Below, one piece after another: positions 29,025 to 44,333 of a DNA stretch of 64,000 bases (positions are counted from its first letter, which is position 1; every line of letters begins with the position of its first letter). The notes under the pieces were generated by a model. It made no database searches. It saw only the letters and a list, made by a program, of their open reading frames with translations, and was not told the origin of the DNA. The translations under genes were made by a program, and so were the position numbers. This stretch comes from Bos javanicus (taxonomy: Eukaryota; Chordata; Mammalia; Artiodactyla; Bovidae). The stretch is taken from positions 434,001 through 498,000 of the forward strand of contig NW_026893688.1 of the NCBI RefSeq assembly GCF_032452875.1, given 5' to 3'.

Positions 29025-29972
29025 TGATCACGTGACTGAGCATGCACTGTTCACGTGGCTGATCATACACTGATCACGTGACTGATCATGCACTGATCAC
29101 GTGGCTATCATGCACTGATCACGTGGCTGATCATACACTGATCACGTGACTGATCATGCACTGATCACGTGGCTATCATGCACTGATCACGTGGCTGATC
29201 ATGCACTGATCACGTCTGATCATGCACTGATCACGTGGCTGATCATGCACTGATCACGTGACTGATCATGCACTGATCACGTGGCTGATCATGCACTGAT
29301 CAGTGGCTATCATGCACTGATCACGTGGCTGATCATGCACTGATCACGTGACTGATCATGCACTGATCACTGGCTATCATGCACTGATCACTGGCTATCA
29401 TGCACTGATCACGTGGCTGATCATGCACTGATCACGTGACTGATCATGCACTGATCACGTGATGATCATGCACTGATCACGTGACTGATCATGCACTGAT
29501 CACGTGGATGATCATACACTGATCATGTGACTGATCATGCACTGATCACGTGGCTATCATGCACTGATCACGTGGCTGATCATGCACTGATCACGTAGCT
29601 ACCATGCACTGATCACGTGACTGATCATGCACTGATCACGTAATTGATCATGCACTGATCACGTGACTTATCATGCACTGTTCACGTGACTGATCATGCA
29701 CTGATCACGTGACTGATCATGCACTGATCACGTGGCTATCATGCACTACTCACGTGGCTGATCATGCAATGATCATGTAGCTACCATGTACAGTCACGTG
29801 ACTGATCATACACCCATCAGGTGACTGATCATGCACTGATCACGTGGCTATCATGCACTGATCACGTGGCTGATCATGCACTGATCACCTGCCTGATCAT
29901 GCACTGATCACGTGACTGATCATGAACTGATCACATAGCTATCATGCACTGATCACGTGGCTGATCATGCAC

Positions 29973-30336
29973 TGATACCGTGACTGAGCATGGACTGATC
30001 ACATGACTATCATGTAGTGATCACGTGACTTAATGGCGCTGATCATGTGACTGATCATGCGCTGATCATGTTTGCTATCATACACTGATCATGTGCCTCT
30101 GGAGGCAATAAACAAAGAGCTGAGTAGGCACGAATCAAACAGTCAGCAGGCAATAATCATGGAACTCAGCTGTGAGGAATCATGCTGCTCAGCTGGCAAT
30201 AATCAAGCAGCTGAGCAGGCAGGAATTACGCAGCACAGCTGGCAATTGTCAAGCAGATGACAGGCAGGAATCGTGCAGCTCAGCTGGCAATTGTCAAGCA
30301 GATGAGCAGACAGTAATCACGCAGCTCAGCAGGCCC
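29973..30336 (+). repeat. Cassette 16 (C-type)
   Basis: C-type but preceded by GCGCTGATC and the CCCATCAGG block, a flank usual for G-type copies, so it is a core/flank recombinant of the dimer pattern. Confidence 0.93.
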
Positions 30337-31448
30337 TGATCACGTGACTGAGCATGCACTGTTCACGTGGCTGATCATACACTGATCACGTGACTGATCA
30401 TGCACTGATCACGTGGCTATCATGCACTGATCACGTGGCTGATCATACACTGATCACGTGACTGATCATGCACTGATCACGTGGCTATCATGCACTGATC
30501 ACGTGGCTGATCATGCACTGATCACGTGGCTGATCATGCACTGATCACGTGGCTGATCATGCACTGATCACGTGACTGATCATGCACTGATCACGTGGCT
30601 GATCATGCACTGATCACGTGGCTATCATGCACTGATCACGTGGCTGATCATGCACTGATCACGTGACTGATCATGCACTGATCACTGGCTATCATGCACT
30701 CATCACTGGCTATCATGCACTGATCACGTGGCTGATCATGCACTGATCACGTGACTGATCATGCACTGATCACGTCTATATCATGCACTGATCACATGAC
30801 TGATCATGCACTGATCACGTGGATGATCATGCACTGATCATGTGACTGATCATGCACTGATCACGTGGCTATCATGCACTGATCACGTGGCTGATCATGC
30901 AATGATCACGTAGCTACCATGTACTGGTCACGTGACTGATCATGCACTGATCACGTAATTGATCATGCACTGATCACGTGACTGATCATGCACTGATCAC
31001 GTGACTGATCATGCACTGATCACGTGACTGATCATGCACTGATCACGTGGCTATCATGCACTGATCACGTGGCTGATCATGCACTGATCACGTAGCTACC
31101 ATGTACTGATCACGTGACTGATCATGCACTGATCACGTGACTGATCATGCACTGATCACGTGGCTATCATGCACTGATCACGTGGCTGATCATGCACTGA
31201 TCACGTGGCTGATCATGCACTGATCACGTGACTGATCATGCACTGATCACGTGGCTATCATGCACTGATCACGTGGCTGATCATGCACTGATCACGTGGC
31301 TATCATGCACTGATCACGTGGCTGATCATGCACTGATCACGTGCCTGATCATGCACTGATCACGTGACTGATCATGCACTGATCACGTGGCTGATCATGC
31401 ACTGATCACGTGGCTGATCATGCACTGATCACGTGGCTGATCATGCAC

Positions 31449-31811
31449 TGATACGTGACTGAGCATGGACTGATCACATGACTATCATGTAGTGATCACG
31501 TGACTTAATGGCACTGATCATGTGACTGATCATGCACTGATCATGTTTGCTATCATACACTGATCATGTGCCTCTGGAGGCAATAAACAAAGAGCTGAGT
31601 AGGCACGAATCAAACAGTCAGCAGGCAATAATCATGGAACTCAGGTGTGAGGAATCATGCTGCTCAGCTGGCAATAATCAAGCAGCTGAGCAGGCAGGAA
31701 TTACGCAGCACAGCTGACAATTGTCAAGCAGATGACAGGCAGGAATCGTGCAGCTCAGCTGGCAATTGTCAAGCAGATGAGCAGACAGTAATCACGCAGC
31801 TCAGCAGGCCC
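31449..31811 (+). repeat. Cassette 17 (G-type, broken frame)
   Basis: Preamble is one base short (GATACGTGAC for GATACCGTGAC) and reads GGCACTGATC for GGCGCTGATC. CAGCTGACAATTG brings a TGA. Unlike nearly all others it is not followed by GAGCATGCACTGTTC but directly by an ordinary A unit, which suggests loss of the post-cassette segment. Confidence 0.93.
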
Positions 31812-32106
31812 TGATCACGTGACTGATCATGCACTGATCACGTGGCTATCATGCACTGATCACGTGGCTGATCATGCACTGATCATGTAGCTACCATGTA
31901 CTGGTCACGTGACTGATCATACACCCATCAGGTGACTGATCATGCACTGATCACGTGGCTATCATGCACTGATCACGTGGCTGATCATGCACTGATCACG
32001 TGCCTGATCATGCACTGATCACGTGACTGATCATGCACTGATCACGTGGCTATCATGCACTGATCACGTGGCTGATCATGCACTGATCACGTGGCTGATC
32101 ATGCAC
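31812..32106 (+). repeat. Shortest spacer (about 295 bp)
   Basis: The usual post-cassette start and about 700 bp or more of spacer are absent. Ordinary units lead straight to the ATGTAGCTACC and CACCCATCAGG block (about 31885-31931) and cassette 18. Cassettes 17 and 18 are therefore only 659 bp apart. Confidence 0.85.
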
Positions 32107-32470
32107 TGATACCGTGACTGAGCATGGACTGATCACATGACTATCATGTAGTGATCACGTGACTTAATGGCGCTGATCATGTGACTGATCATGCGCTGAT
32201 CATGTTTGCTATCATACACTGATCATGTGCCTCTGGAGGCAATAAACAAAGAGCTGAGTAGGCACGAATCAAACAGTCAGCAGGCAATAATCATGGAACT
32301 CAGCTGTGAGGAATCATGCTGCTCAGCTGGCAATAATCAAGCAGCTGAGCAGGCAGGAATTACGCAGCACAGCTGATAATTGTCAAGCAGATGACAGGCA
32401 GGAATCGTGCAGCTCAGCTGGCAATTGTCAAGCAGATGAGCAGACAGTAATCACGCAGCTCAGCAGGCCC
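32107..32470 (+). repeat. Cassette 18 (C-type, broken frame)
   Basis: C-type with CAGCTGATAATTG (in-frame TGA) and an AGATCACG tail. This combination occurs only here and in the next cassette, pointing to a local duplication. Confidence 0.93.
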
Positions 32471-33445
32471 AGATCACGTGACTGAGCATGCACTGTTCAC
32501 GTGGCTGATCATACACTGATCACGTGACTGATCATGCACTGATCACGTGGCTATCATGCACTGATCACGTGGCTGATCATACACTGATCACGTGACTGAT
32601 CATGCACTGATCACGTGGCTATCATGCACTGATCACGTGGCTGATCATGCACTGATCACGTGGCTGATCATGCACTGATCACGTGGCTGATCATGCACTG
32701 ATCACGTGACTGATCATGCACTGATCACGTGGCTGATCATGCACTGATCAGTGGCTATCATGCACTGATCACGTGGCTGATCATGCACTGATCACGTGAC
32801 TGATCATGCACTGATCACTGGCTATCATGCACTCATCAACTGGCTATCATGCACTGATCACGTGGCTGATCATGCACTGATCACGTGACTGATCATGCAC
32901 TGATCACGTCTATATCATGCACTGATCACGTGACTGATCATGCACTGATCACGTGGATGATCATACACTGATCATGTGACTGATCATGCACTGATCACGT
33001 GGCTATCATGCACTGATCACGTGGCTGATCATGCACTGATCACGTAGCTATCATGTACTGATCACGTGACTGATCATGCACTGATCACGTGGCTGATCAT
33101 GCACTGATCACGTGACTTATCATGCACTGATCACGTGACTGATCATGCACTGATCACGTGACTGATCATGCACTGATCACGTGGCTATCATGCACTACTC
33201 ACGTGGCTGATCATGCAATGATCATGTAGCTACCATGTACTGGTCACGTGACTGATCATACACCCATCAGGTGACTGATCATGCACTGATCACGTGGCTA
33301 TCATGCACTGATCACGTGGCTGATCATGCACTGATCACCTGCCTGATCATGCACTGATCACGTGACTGATCATGCACTGATCACGTGGCTATCATGAACT
33401 GATCACGTGGCTGATCATGCACTGATCACGTGGCTGATCATGCAC

Positions 33446-33809
33446 TGATACCGTGACTGAGCATGGACTGATCACATGACTATCATGTAGTGATCACGTG
33501 ACTTAATGGCGCTGATCATGTGACTGATCATGCGCTGATCATGTTTGCTATCATACACTGATCATGTGCCTCTGGAGGCAATAAACAAAGAGCTGAGTAG
33601 GCACGAATCAAACAGTCAGCAGGCAATAATCATGGAACTCAGCTGTGAGGAATCATGCTGCTCAGCTGGCAATAATCAAGCAGCTGAGCAGGCAGGAATT
33701 ACGCAGCACAGCTGATAATTGTCAAGCAGATGACAGGCAGGAATCGTGCAGCTCAGCTGGCAATTGTCAAGCAGATGAGCAGACAGTAATCACGCAGCTC
33801 AGCAGGCCC
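33446..33809 (+). repeat. Cassette 19 (C-type, broken frame)
   Basis: Matches cassette 18 at all markers (CAGCTGTG, CAGCTGATAATTG, AGATCACG) at a distance of 1339 bp, the same step seen at the left end of the window. Confidence 0.93.
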
Positions 33810-34713
33810 AGATCACGTGACTGAGCATGCACTGTTCACGTGGCTGATCATACACTGATCACGTGACTGATCATGCACTGATCACGTGGCTATCATGCAC
33901 TGATCACGTGGCTGATCATACACTGCTCACGTGACTGATCATGCACTGATCACGTGGCTGATCATGCACTGATCACGTGGCTATCATGCACTGATCACGT
34001 GGCTGATCATGCACTGATCACGTGACTGATCATGCACTGATCACTGGCTATCATGCACTGATCACTGGCTATCATGCACTGATCACGTGGCTGATCATGC
34101 ACTGATCACGTGACTGATCATGCACTGATCACGTCTATATCATGCACTGATCACATGACTGATCATGCACTGATCACGTGGATGATCATACACTGATCAT
34201 GTGACTGATCATGCACTGATCACGTGGCTATCATGCACTGATCACGTGGCTGATCATGCACTGATCACGTAGCTACCATGTACTGGTCACGTGACTGATC
34301 ATGCACTGATCACGTAATTGATCATGCACTGATCACGTGACTGATCATGCACTGATCACGTGACTGATCATGCACTGATCACGTGACTGATCATGCACTG
34401 ATCACGTGGCTATCATGCACTGCTCACGTGGCTGATCATGCAATGATCACGTAGCTACCATGTACTGGTCACGTGACTGATCATGCACTGATCACGTAAT
34501 TGATCATGCACTGATCACGTGGCTGATCATGCACTGATCACGTGGCTGATCATGCACTGATCACGTGACTGATCATGCACTGATCACGTGACTGATCATG
34601 CACTGATCACGTGCCTGATCATGCACTGATCACGTGACTGATCATGCACTGATCACATATCATGAACTGATCACGTGGCTGATCATGCACTGATCACGTG
34701 GCTGATCATGCAC

Positions 34714-35077
34714 TGATACCGTGACTGAGCATGGACTGATCACATGACTATCATGTAGTGATCACGTGACTTAATGGCGCTGATCATGTGACTGATCATG
34801 CACTGATCATGTTTGCTATCATACACTGATCATGTGCCTCTGGAGGCAATAAACAAAGAGCTGAGTAGGCACGAATCAAACAGTCAGCAGGCAATAATCA
34901 TGGAACTCAGCTGTGAGGAATCATGCTGCTCAGCTGGCAATAATCAAGCAGCTGAGCAGGCAGGAATTACGCAGCACAGCTGGCAATTGTCAAGCAGATG
35001 ACAGGCAGGAATCGTGCAGCTCAGCTGGCAATTGTCAAGCAGATGAGCAGACAGTAATCACGCAGCTCAGCAGGCCC
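34714..35077 (+). repeat. Cassette 20 (C-type)
   Basis: Consensus C-type with GCACTGATCATG upstream and no CCCATCAGG block. Just upstream one unit is truncated to GATCACATATCATGAAC (about 34651). Followed by the full variant block. Confidence 0.93.
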
Positions 35078-36509
35078 TGATCACGTGACTGAGCATGCAC
35101 TGTTCACGTGGCTGATCATACACTGATCACGTGATGATCATGCACTGATCACTTGGATATCATGCACTGATCACGTGGCTGATCATACACTGTTCACGTG
35201 TCTGACCATGCACTGATCACGTGGCTGATCATACACTGCTCACGTAACTGATCATGCACTGATCACGTGGCTATCATGCACTGATCACGTGGCTGAACAT
35301 GCACTGTTCACGTGGCTGATCACACACCTGTCACGTGACATATCATGCACTGATCACGTGGCACTCATGCACTGATCACGTGGCTGATCATACTCTGCTC
35401 ACGTAACTCATCATGCACACATCACGTGGCTATCATGCACTGCTCACGTGGCTCGTCATGGAATGATCACGTAGCTACCATATACTGGTCACGTGACTGA
35501 TCATGCACTGATCACGTAAATGATCATGCACTGTTCACGTGACTGATCATGTACTGATCACGTGACTGATCATGCACTGATCACGTGGCTGATCATGCAC
35601 TGATCACGTGGCTGATCATGCACTGATCACGTGGCTGATCACACATGTATCACGTGACTGATCATGCACTGATCACGTGGCTATCATGCACTGATCACGT
35701 GGCTATCATGCACTGATCACGTGGCTGATCACACACGTATCACGTGACTGATCATGCACTGATCACGTGGCTATCATGCACTGATCACGTGGCTATCATG
35801 CACTGATCACGTGGCTGATCATGCAATGATCACGTAGCTATCATGCACTGATCACGTGACTGATCATGCACTGATCACGTAATTGATCATGCACTGATCA
35901 CGTGACTGATCATGCACTGATCACGTGACTGATCATGCACTGATCACGTGACTGATCATGCACTGATCACGTGGCTATCATGCACTGATCACGTGGCTGA
36001 TCATGCACTGATCACGTAGCTACCATGCACTGATCACGTGACTGATCATGCACTGATCACGTAATTGATCATGCACTGATCACGTGGCTGATCATGCACT
36101 GATCACGTGGCTGATCATGCACTGATCACGTGACTGATCATGCACTGATCACGTGGCTGATCATGCACTGATCACGTGCCTGATCATGCACTGATCACAT
36201 GACTGATCATGCACTGATCACGTGACTGATCATGCACTGATCACGTGGCTATCATGCACTACTCACGTGGCTGATCATGCAATGATCATGTAGCTACCAT
36301 GTACTGGTCACGTGACTGATCATACACCCATCAGGTGACTGATCATGCACTGATCACGTGGCTATCATGCACTGATCACGTGGCTGATCATGCACTGATC
36401 ACCTGCCTGGTCATGCACTGATCACGTGACTGATCATGCACTGATCACGTGGCTATCATGCACTGATCACGTGGCTGATCATGCACTGATCACGTGGCTG
36501 ATCATGCAC

Positions 36510-36873
36510 TGATACCGTGACTGAGCATGGACTGATCACATGACTATCATGTAGTGATCACGTGACTTAATGGCGCTGATCATGTGACTGATCATGCGCT
36601 GATCATGTTTGCTATCATACACTGATCATGTGCCTCTGGAGGCAATAAACAAAGAGCTGAGTAGGCACGAATCAAACAGTCAGCAGGCAATAATCATGGA
36701 ACTCAGGTGTGAGGAATCATGCTGCTCAGCTGGCAATAATCAAGCAGCTGAGCAGGCAGGAATTACGCAGCACAGCTGGCAATTGTCAAGCAGATGACAG
36801 GCAGGAATCGTGCAGCTCAGCTGGCAATTGTCAAGCAGATGAGCAGACAGTAATCACGCAGCTCAGCAGGCCC
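36510..36873 (+). repeat. Cassette 21 (G-type)
   Basis: Consensus G-type with GCGCTGATC, the CCCATCAGG block upstream and an AGATCACG tail. Confidence 0.93.
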
Positions 36874-38234
36874 AGATCACGTGACTGAGCATGCACTGTT
36901 CACGTGGCTGATCATACACTGATCACGTGACTGATCATGCACTGATCACGTGGCTATCATGCACTGATCACGTGGCTGATCATACACTGTTCACGTGTCT
37001 GACCATGCACTGATCACGTGGCTGATCATACACTGCTCACGTAACTGATCATGCACTGATCACGTGGCTATCATGCACTGATCACGTGGCTGATCATGCA
37101 CTGATCACGTGGCTGATCATGCACTGATCACGTGGCTATCATGCACTGATCACGTGGCTGATCATGCACTGATCACGTGGCTGATCATGCACTGATCACG
37201 TGGCTGATCATGCACTGATCAGTGGCTATCATGCACTGATCACGTGGCTGATCATGCACTGATCACGTGACTGATCATGCACTGATCACTGGCTATCATG
37301 CACTGATCACGTGGCTATCATGCACTGATCACGTGGCTGATCATGCACTGATCACGTGACTGATCATGCACTGATCACGTCTATATCATGCACTGATCAC
37401 GTGACTGATCATGCACTGATCACGTGGATGATCATGCACTGATCATGTGACTGATCATGCACTGATCACGTGGCTATCATGCACTGATCACGTGGCTGAT
37501 CATGCACTGATCACGTAGCTATCATGCACTGATCACGTGACTGATCATGCACTGATCACGTAATTGATCATGCACTGATCACGTGACTGATCATGCACTG
37601 ATCACGTGACTGATCATGCACTGATCACGTGACTGATCATGCACTGATCACGTGGCTATCATGCACTGATCACGTGGCTGATCATGCAATGATCACGTAG
37701 CTACCATGTACTGATCACGTGACTGATCATGCACTGATCACGTAATTGATCATGCACTGATCACGTGCTGATCATGCACTGATCACGTGGCTGATCATGC
37801 ACTGATCACGTGACTGATCATGCACTGATCACGTGACTGATCATGCACTGATCACGTGGCTATCATGCACTGATCACGTGGCTGATCATGCACTGATCAC
37901 GTGCCTGATCATGCACTGATCACATGACTGATCATGCACTGATCACGTGACTGATCATGCACTGATCACGTGGCTATCATGCACTACTCACGTGGCTGAT
38001 CATGCAATGATCATGTAGCTACCATGTACTGGTCACGTGACTGATCATACACCCATCAGGTGACTGATCATGCACTGATCACGTGGCTATCATGCACTGA
38101 TCACGTGGCTGATCATGCACTGATCACGTGCCTGATCATGCACTGATCACGTGACTGATCATGCACTGATCACGTGGCTATCATGAACTGATCACGTGGC
38201 TGATCATGCACTGATCACGTGGCTGATCATGCAC

Positions 38235-38598
38235 TGATACCGTGACTGAGCATGGACTGATCACATGACTATCATGTAGTGATCACGTGACTTAATGGCG
38301 CTGATCATGTGACTGATCATGCACTGATCATGTTTGCTATCATACACTGATCATGTGCCTCTGGAGGCAATAAACAAAGAGCTGAGTAGGCACGAATCAA
38401 ACAGTCAGCAGGCAATAATCATGGAACTCAGCTGTGAGGAATCATGCTGCTCAGCTGGCAATAATCAAGCAGCTGAGCAGGCAGGAATTACGCAGCACAG
38501 CTGGCAATTGTCAAGCAGATGACAGGCAGGAATCGTGCAGCTCAGCTGGCAATTGTCAAGCAGATGAGCAGACAGTAATCACGCAGCTCAGCAGGCCC
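38235..38598 (+). repeat. Cassette 22 (C-type)
   Basis: C-type with an AGATCACG tail and GCACTGATCATG, even though the CCCATCAGG block precedes it. Its counterpart at 53372 has GCGCTGATC and a TGATCACG tail, so this cassette pair has diverged or been converted since duplication. Confidence 0.93.
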
Positions 38599-40221
38599 AG
38601 ATCACGTGACTGAGCATGCACTGTTCACGTGGCTGATCATACACTGATCACGTGATGATCATGCACTGATCACTTGGATATCATGCACTGATCACGTGGC
38701 TGATCATACACTGTTCACGTGTCTGACCATGCACTGATCACGTGGCTGATCATACACTGTCACGTGACTGATCATGCACTGATCACGTGGCATCATGCAC
38801 TGATCACGTGGCTGATCATGCACTGATCACGTGACTGATCATGCACTGATCACGTGGCTATCATGCACTGATCACGTGGCTGATCATGCATGATCACGTG
38901 GCTACATATACTGGTCACGTGACTGATCATGCACTGATCACGTGATCATGCACTGATCACGTGACTGATCATGCACTGATCACGTGACTGATCATGCACT
39001 GATCACGTGGCTATCATGCACTGATCACGTGGCTGATCATGCACTGATCACGTGACTGATCATGCACTGATCACGTGACTGATCATGCACTGATCACGTG
39101 ACTGATCATGCACTGATCACGTGGCTATCATGCACTATCACGTGGCTGATCATGCACTGATCACGTAGCTACCATGTACTGGTCACGTGACTGATCATGC
39201 ACTGATCACGTGACTGATCATGCACTGATCACGTGGCTATCATGCACTGATCACGTGACTGATCATGCACTGATCACGTCTATCATGCACTGATCACGTG
39301 ACTGATCATGCACTGATCACGTGGCTGATCATGCACTGATCACGTGACTGATCATGCACTGATCACGTGGCTGATCATGCACTGATCACGTGACTGATCA
39401 TGCACTGATCACGTGGCTGATCATGCACTGATCACGTGGCTGATCATGCACTGATCACGTGCCTGATCATGCACTGATCACGTGACTGATCATGCACTGA
39501 TCACGTGGCTATCATGCACTGATCACGTGGCTGATCATGCACTGATCACGTGGCTGATCATGCACTGATCACGTGACTGATCATGCACTGATCACGTGAC
39601 TGATCATGCACTGATCACGTGGCTATCATGCACTGATCACGTGGCTGATCATGCACTGATCATGTAGCTACCATGTACTGATCACGTGACTGATCATGCA
39701 CTGATCACGTGACTGATCATGCACTGATCACGTGGCTATCATGCACTGATCACGTGACTGATCATGCACTGATCACGTCTATATCATGCACTGATCACGT
39801 GACTGATCATGCACTGATCACGTGGATGATCATGCACTGATCACGTGACTGATCATGCACTGATCACGTGGCTGATCATGCACTGATCACGTGACTGATC
39901 ATGCACTGTCGTGACTGATCATGCACTGATCACGTGACTGATCATGCACTGATCACGTGGCTATCATGCACTACTCACGTGGCTGATCATGCAATGATCA
40001 TGTAGCTACCATGTACTGGTCACGTGACTGATCATACACCCATCAGGTGACTGATCATGCACTGATCACGTGGCTATCATGCACTGATCACGTGGCTGAT
40101 CATGCACTGATCACGTGCCTGGTCATGCACTGATCACGTGACTGATCATGCACTGATCACGTGGCTATCATGAACTGATCACGTGGCTGATCATGCACTG
40201 ATCACGTGGCTGATCATGCAC

Positions 40222-40585
40222 TGATACCGTGACTGAGCATGGACTGATCACATGACTATCATGTAGTGATCACGTGACTTAATGGCGCTGATCATGTGAC
40301 TGATCATGCGCTGATCATGTTTGCTATCATACACTGATCATGTGCCTCTGGAGGCAATAAACAAAGAGCTGAGTAGGCACGAATCAAACAGTCAGCAGGC
40401 AATAATCATGGAACTCAGGTGTGAGGAATCATGCTGCTCAGCTGGCAATAATCAAGCAGCTGAGCAGGCAGGAATTACGCAGCACAGCTGGCAATTGTCA
40501 AGCAGATGACAGGCAGGAATCGTGCAGCTCAGCTGGCAATTGTCAAGCAGATGAGCAGACAGTAATCACGCAGCTCAGCAGGCCC
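40222..40585 (+). repeat. Cassette 23 (G-type)
   Basis: Consensus G-type with GCGCTGATC and an AGATCACG tail; counterpart at 55369. Upstream, a deleted unit reads GCACTGTCGTGACTG (about 39904). Confidence 0.93.
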
Positions 40586-41560
40586 AGATCACGTGACTGA
40601 GCATGCACTGTTCACGTGGCTGATCATACACTGATCACGTGACTGATCATGCACTGATCACGTGGCTATCATGCACTGATCACGTGGCTGATCATACACT
40701 GTTCACGTGTCTGACCATGCACTGATCACGTGGCTGATCATACACTGCTCACGTAACTGATCATGCACTGATCACGTGGCTGATCATGCACTGATCACGT
40801 GGCTATCATGCACTGATCACGTGGCTGATCATGCACTGATCACGTGACTGATCATGCACTGATCACTGGCTATCATGCACTCATCACTGGCTATCATGCA
40901 CTGATCACGTGGCTGATCATGCACTGATCACGTGACTGATCATGCACTGATCACGTCTATATCATGCACTGATCACGTGACTGCCATGCACTGATCACGT
41001 GATGATCATACACTGATCATGTGACTGATCATGCACTGATCACGTGGCTATCATGCACTGATCACGTGGCTGATCATGCACTGATCACGTAGCTACCATG
41101 TACTGGTCACGTGACTGATCATGCACTGATCACGTAATTGATCATGCACTGATCACGTGACTGATCATGCACTGATCACGTGAGTGATCATGCACTGATC
41201 ACGTGACTGATCATGCACTGATCACGTGGCTATCATGCACTGCTCACGTGGCTGATCATGCAATGATCACGTAGCTACCATGTACTGGTCACGTGACTGA
41301 TCATGCACTGATCACGTGACTGATCATGCACTGATCACGTGGCTGATCATGCACTGATCACGTGGCTGATCATGCACTGATCACGTGACTGATCATGCAC
41401 TGATCACGTGACTGATCATGCACTGATCACGTGACTGATCATGCACTGATCACCTGCCTGATCATGCACTGATCACGTGACTGATCATGCACTGATCACA
41501 TAGCTATCATGAACTGATCACCTGGCTGATCATGCACTGATCACGTGGCTGATCATGCAC

Positions 41561-41924
41561 TGATACCGTGACTGAGCATGGACTGATCACATGACTATCA
41601 TGTAGTGATCACGTGACTTAATGGCGCTGATCATGTGACTGATCATGCACTGATCATGTTTGCTATCATACACTGATCATGTGCCTCTGGAGGCAATAAA
41701 CAAAGAGCTGAGTAGGCACGAATCAAACAGTCAGCAGGCAATAATCATGGAACTCAGCTGTGAGGAATCATGCTGCTCAGCTGGCAATAATCAAGCAGCT
41801 GAGCAGGCAGGAATTACGCAGCACAGCTGGCAATTGTCAAGCAGATGACAGGCAGGAATCGTGCAGCTCAGCTGGCAATTGTCAAGCAGATGAGCAGACA
41901 GTAATCACGCAGCTCAGCAGGCCC
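41561..41924 (+). repeat. Cassette 24 (C-type)
   Basis: Consensus C-type, 1339 bp after cassette 23, followed by the full variant block at about 42161. Counterpart at 56709 differs by AATCATACAG. Confidence 0.93.
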
Positions 41925-43172
41925 TGATCACGTGACTGAGCATGCACTGTTCACGTGGCTGATCATACACTGATCACGTGATGATCATGCACTGATCACT
42001 TGGATATCATGCACTGATCACGTGGCTGATCATACACTGTTCACGTGTCTGACCATGCACTGATCACGTGGCTGATCATACACTGCTCACGTAACTGATC
42101 ATGCACTGATCACGTGGCTATCATGCACTGATCACGTGGCTGAACATGCACTGTTCACGTGGCTGATCACACACCTGTCACGTGACATATCATGCACTGA
42201 TCACGTGGCACTCATGCACTGATCACGTGGCTGATCATACTCTGCTCACGTAACTCATCATGCACACATCACGTGGCTATCATGCACTGCTCACGTGGCT
42301 CGTCATGGAATGATCACGTAGCTACCATATACTGGTCACGTGACTGATCATGCACAGATCACGTGAATGATCATGCACTGTTCACGTGACTGATCATGTA
42401 CTGATCACGTGACTGATCATGCACTGATCACGTGGCTATCATGCACTGCTCACGTGGCTGATCATGCAACGATCACGTAGCAACCATGTACTGGTCACGT
42501 GACTGATCATGCACTGATCACGTGAATGATCATGCACTGATCACGTGGCTGATCATGCACTGATCACGTGGCTGATCATGCACTGATCACGTGACTGATC
42601 ATGCACTGATCACGTGGCTATCATGCACTGATCACGTGGCTGATCATGCACTGATCACGTGGCTGATCATGCACTGATCACGTGACTGATCATGCACTGA
42701 TCACGTGACTGATCATGCACTGATCACGTGGCTATCATGCACTGATCACGTGGCTGATCATGCAATGATCACGTAGCTACCATGTACTGGTCACGTGACT
42801 GATCATGCACTGATCACGTGACTGATCATGCACTGATCACGTGGCTATCATGCACTGATCACGTGACTGATCATGCACTGATCACGTCTATCATGCACTG
42901 ATCACGTGACTGATCATGCACTGATCACGTGCTGATCATGCACTGATCATGTGACTGATCATGCACTGATCACGTGGCTGATCATGCACTGATCACGTGA
43001 CTGATCATGCACTGATCACGTGACTGATCATGCACTGATCACGTGACTGATCATGCACTGATCACGTGCCTGATCATGCACTGATCACGTGACTGATCAT
43101 GCACTGATCACGTGGCTATCATGCACTGATCACGTGGCTGATCATGCACTGATCACGTGGCTGATCATGCAC

Positions 43173-43536
43173 TGATACCGTGACTGAGCATGGACTGATC
43201 ACATGACTATCATGTAGTGATCACGTGACTTAATGGCGCTGATCATGTGACTGATCATGCACTGATCATGTTTGCTATCATACACTGATCATGTGCCTCT
43301 GGAGGCAATAAACAAAGAGCTGAGTAGGCACGAATCAAACAGTCAGCAGGCAATAATCATGGAACTCAGGTGTGAGGAATCATGCTGCTCAGCTGGCAAT
43401 AATCAAGCAGCTGAGCAGGCAGGAATTACGCAGCACAGCTGGCAATTGTCAAGCAGATGACAGGCAGGAATCATGCAGCTCAGCTGGCAATTGTCAAGCA
43501 GATGAGCAGACAGTAATCACGCAGCTCAGCAGGCCC
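43173..43536 (+). repeat. Cassette 25 (G-type, GAATCATGCAG)
   Basis: G-type with GAATCATGCAG where most copies read GAATCGTGCAG, a CpG-decay change shared with cassettes 35 and 38. Preceded by GCACTGATC, whereas its counterpart at 58322 has GCGCTGATC. Confidence 0.93.
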
Positions 43537-44333
43537 TGATCACGTGACTGAGCATGCACTGTTCACGTGGCTGATCATACACTGATCACGTGACTGATCA
43601 TGCACTGATCACGTGGCTATCATGCACTGATCACGTGGCTGATCATACACTGTTCACGTGTCTGACCATGCACTGATCACGTGGCTGATCATACACTGCT
43701 CACGTAACTGATCATGCACTGATCACGTGGCTATCATGCACTGATCACGTGGCTGATCATGCACTGATCACGTGACTGATCATGCACTGATCACGTCTAT
43801 ATCATGCACTGATCACGTGGCTATCATGCACTGATCACGTGGCTGATCATACACTGATCACGTGACTGATCATGCACTGATCACGTGGCTATCATGCACT
43901 GATCACGTGGCTGATCATGCAATGATCACGTAGCTACCATGCACTGGTCACGTGACTGATCATGCACTGATCACGTAATTGATCATGCACTGATCACGTG
44001 ACTGATCATGCACTGATCACGTGACTGATCATGCACTGATCACGTGGCTATCATGCACTGATCACGTGGCTGATCATGCACTGATCACGTGGCTGATCAT
44101 GCACTGATCACGTGACTGATCATGCACTGATCACGTGACTGATCATGCACTGATCACGTGGCTATCATGCACTGATCACGTGGCTGATCATGCACTGATC
44201 ACGTGACTGATCATGCACTGATCACGTGACTGATCATGCACTGATCACGTGACTGATCATGCACTGATCACGTGGATGATCATACACTGATCATGTGACT
44301 GATCATGCACTGATCACGTGGCTGATCATGCAC

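Larger units (their letters stand above)
29025..38234 (+). repeat. Irregular region: closely and unevenly spaced cassettes
   Basis: Spacers between seven cassettes range from about 295 bp (31812-32106) to 1.4 kb. All are ordinary units with the GATCACTGGC doublet, GTCTATATCATG and CCCATCAGG blocks, some missing segments. C-type variant blocks occur only after cassette 20 (35310-35488). Rare deletions such as GATCACGTCTGATC (about 29211) and GATCAGTGGCTATC (29300, 32748) mark local exchange. No unique sequence. Confidence 0.83.
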
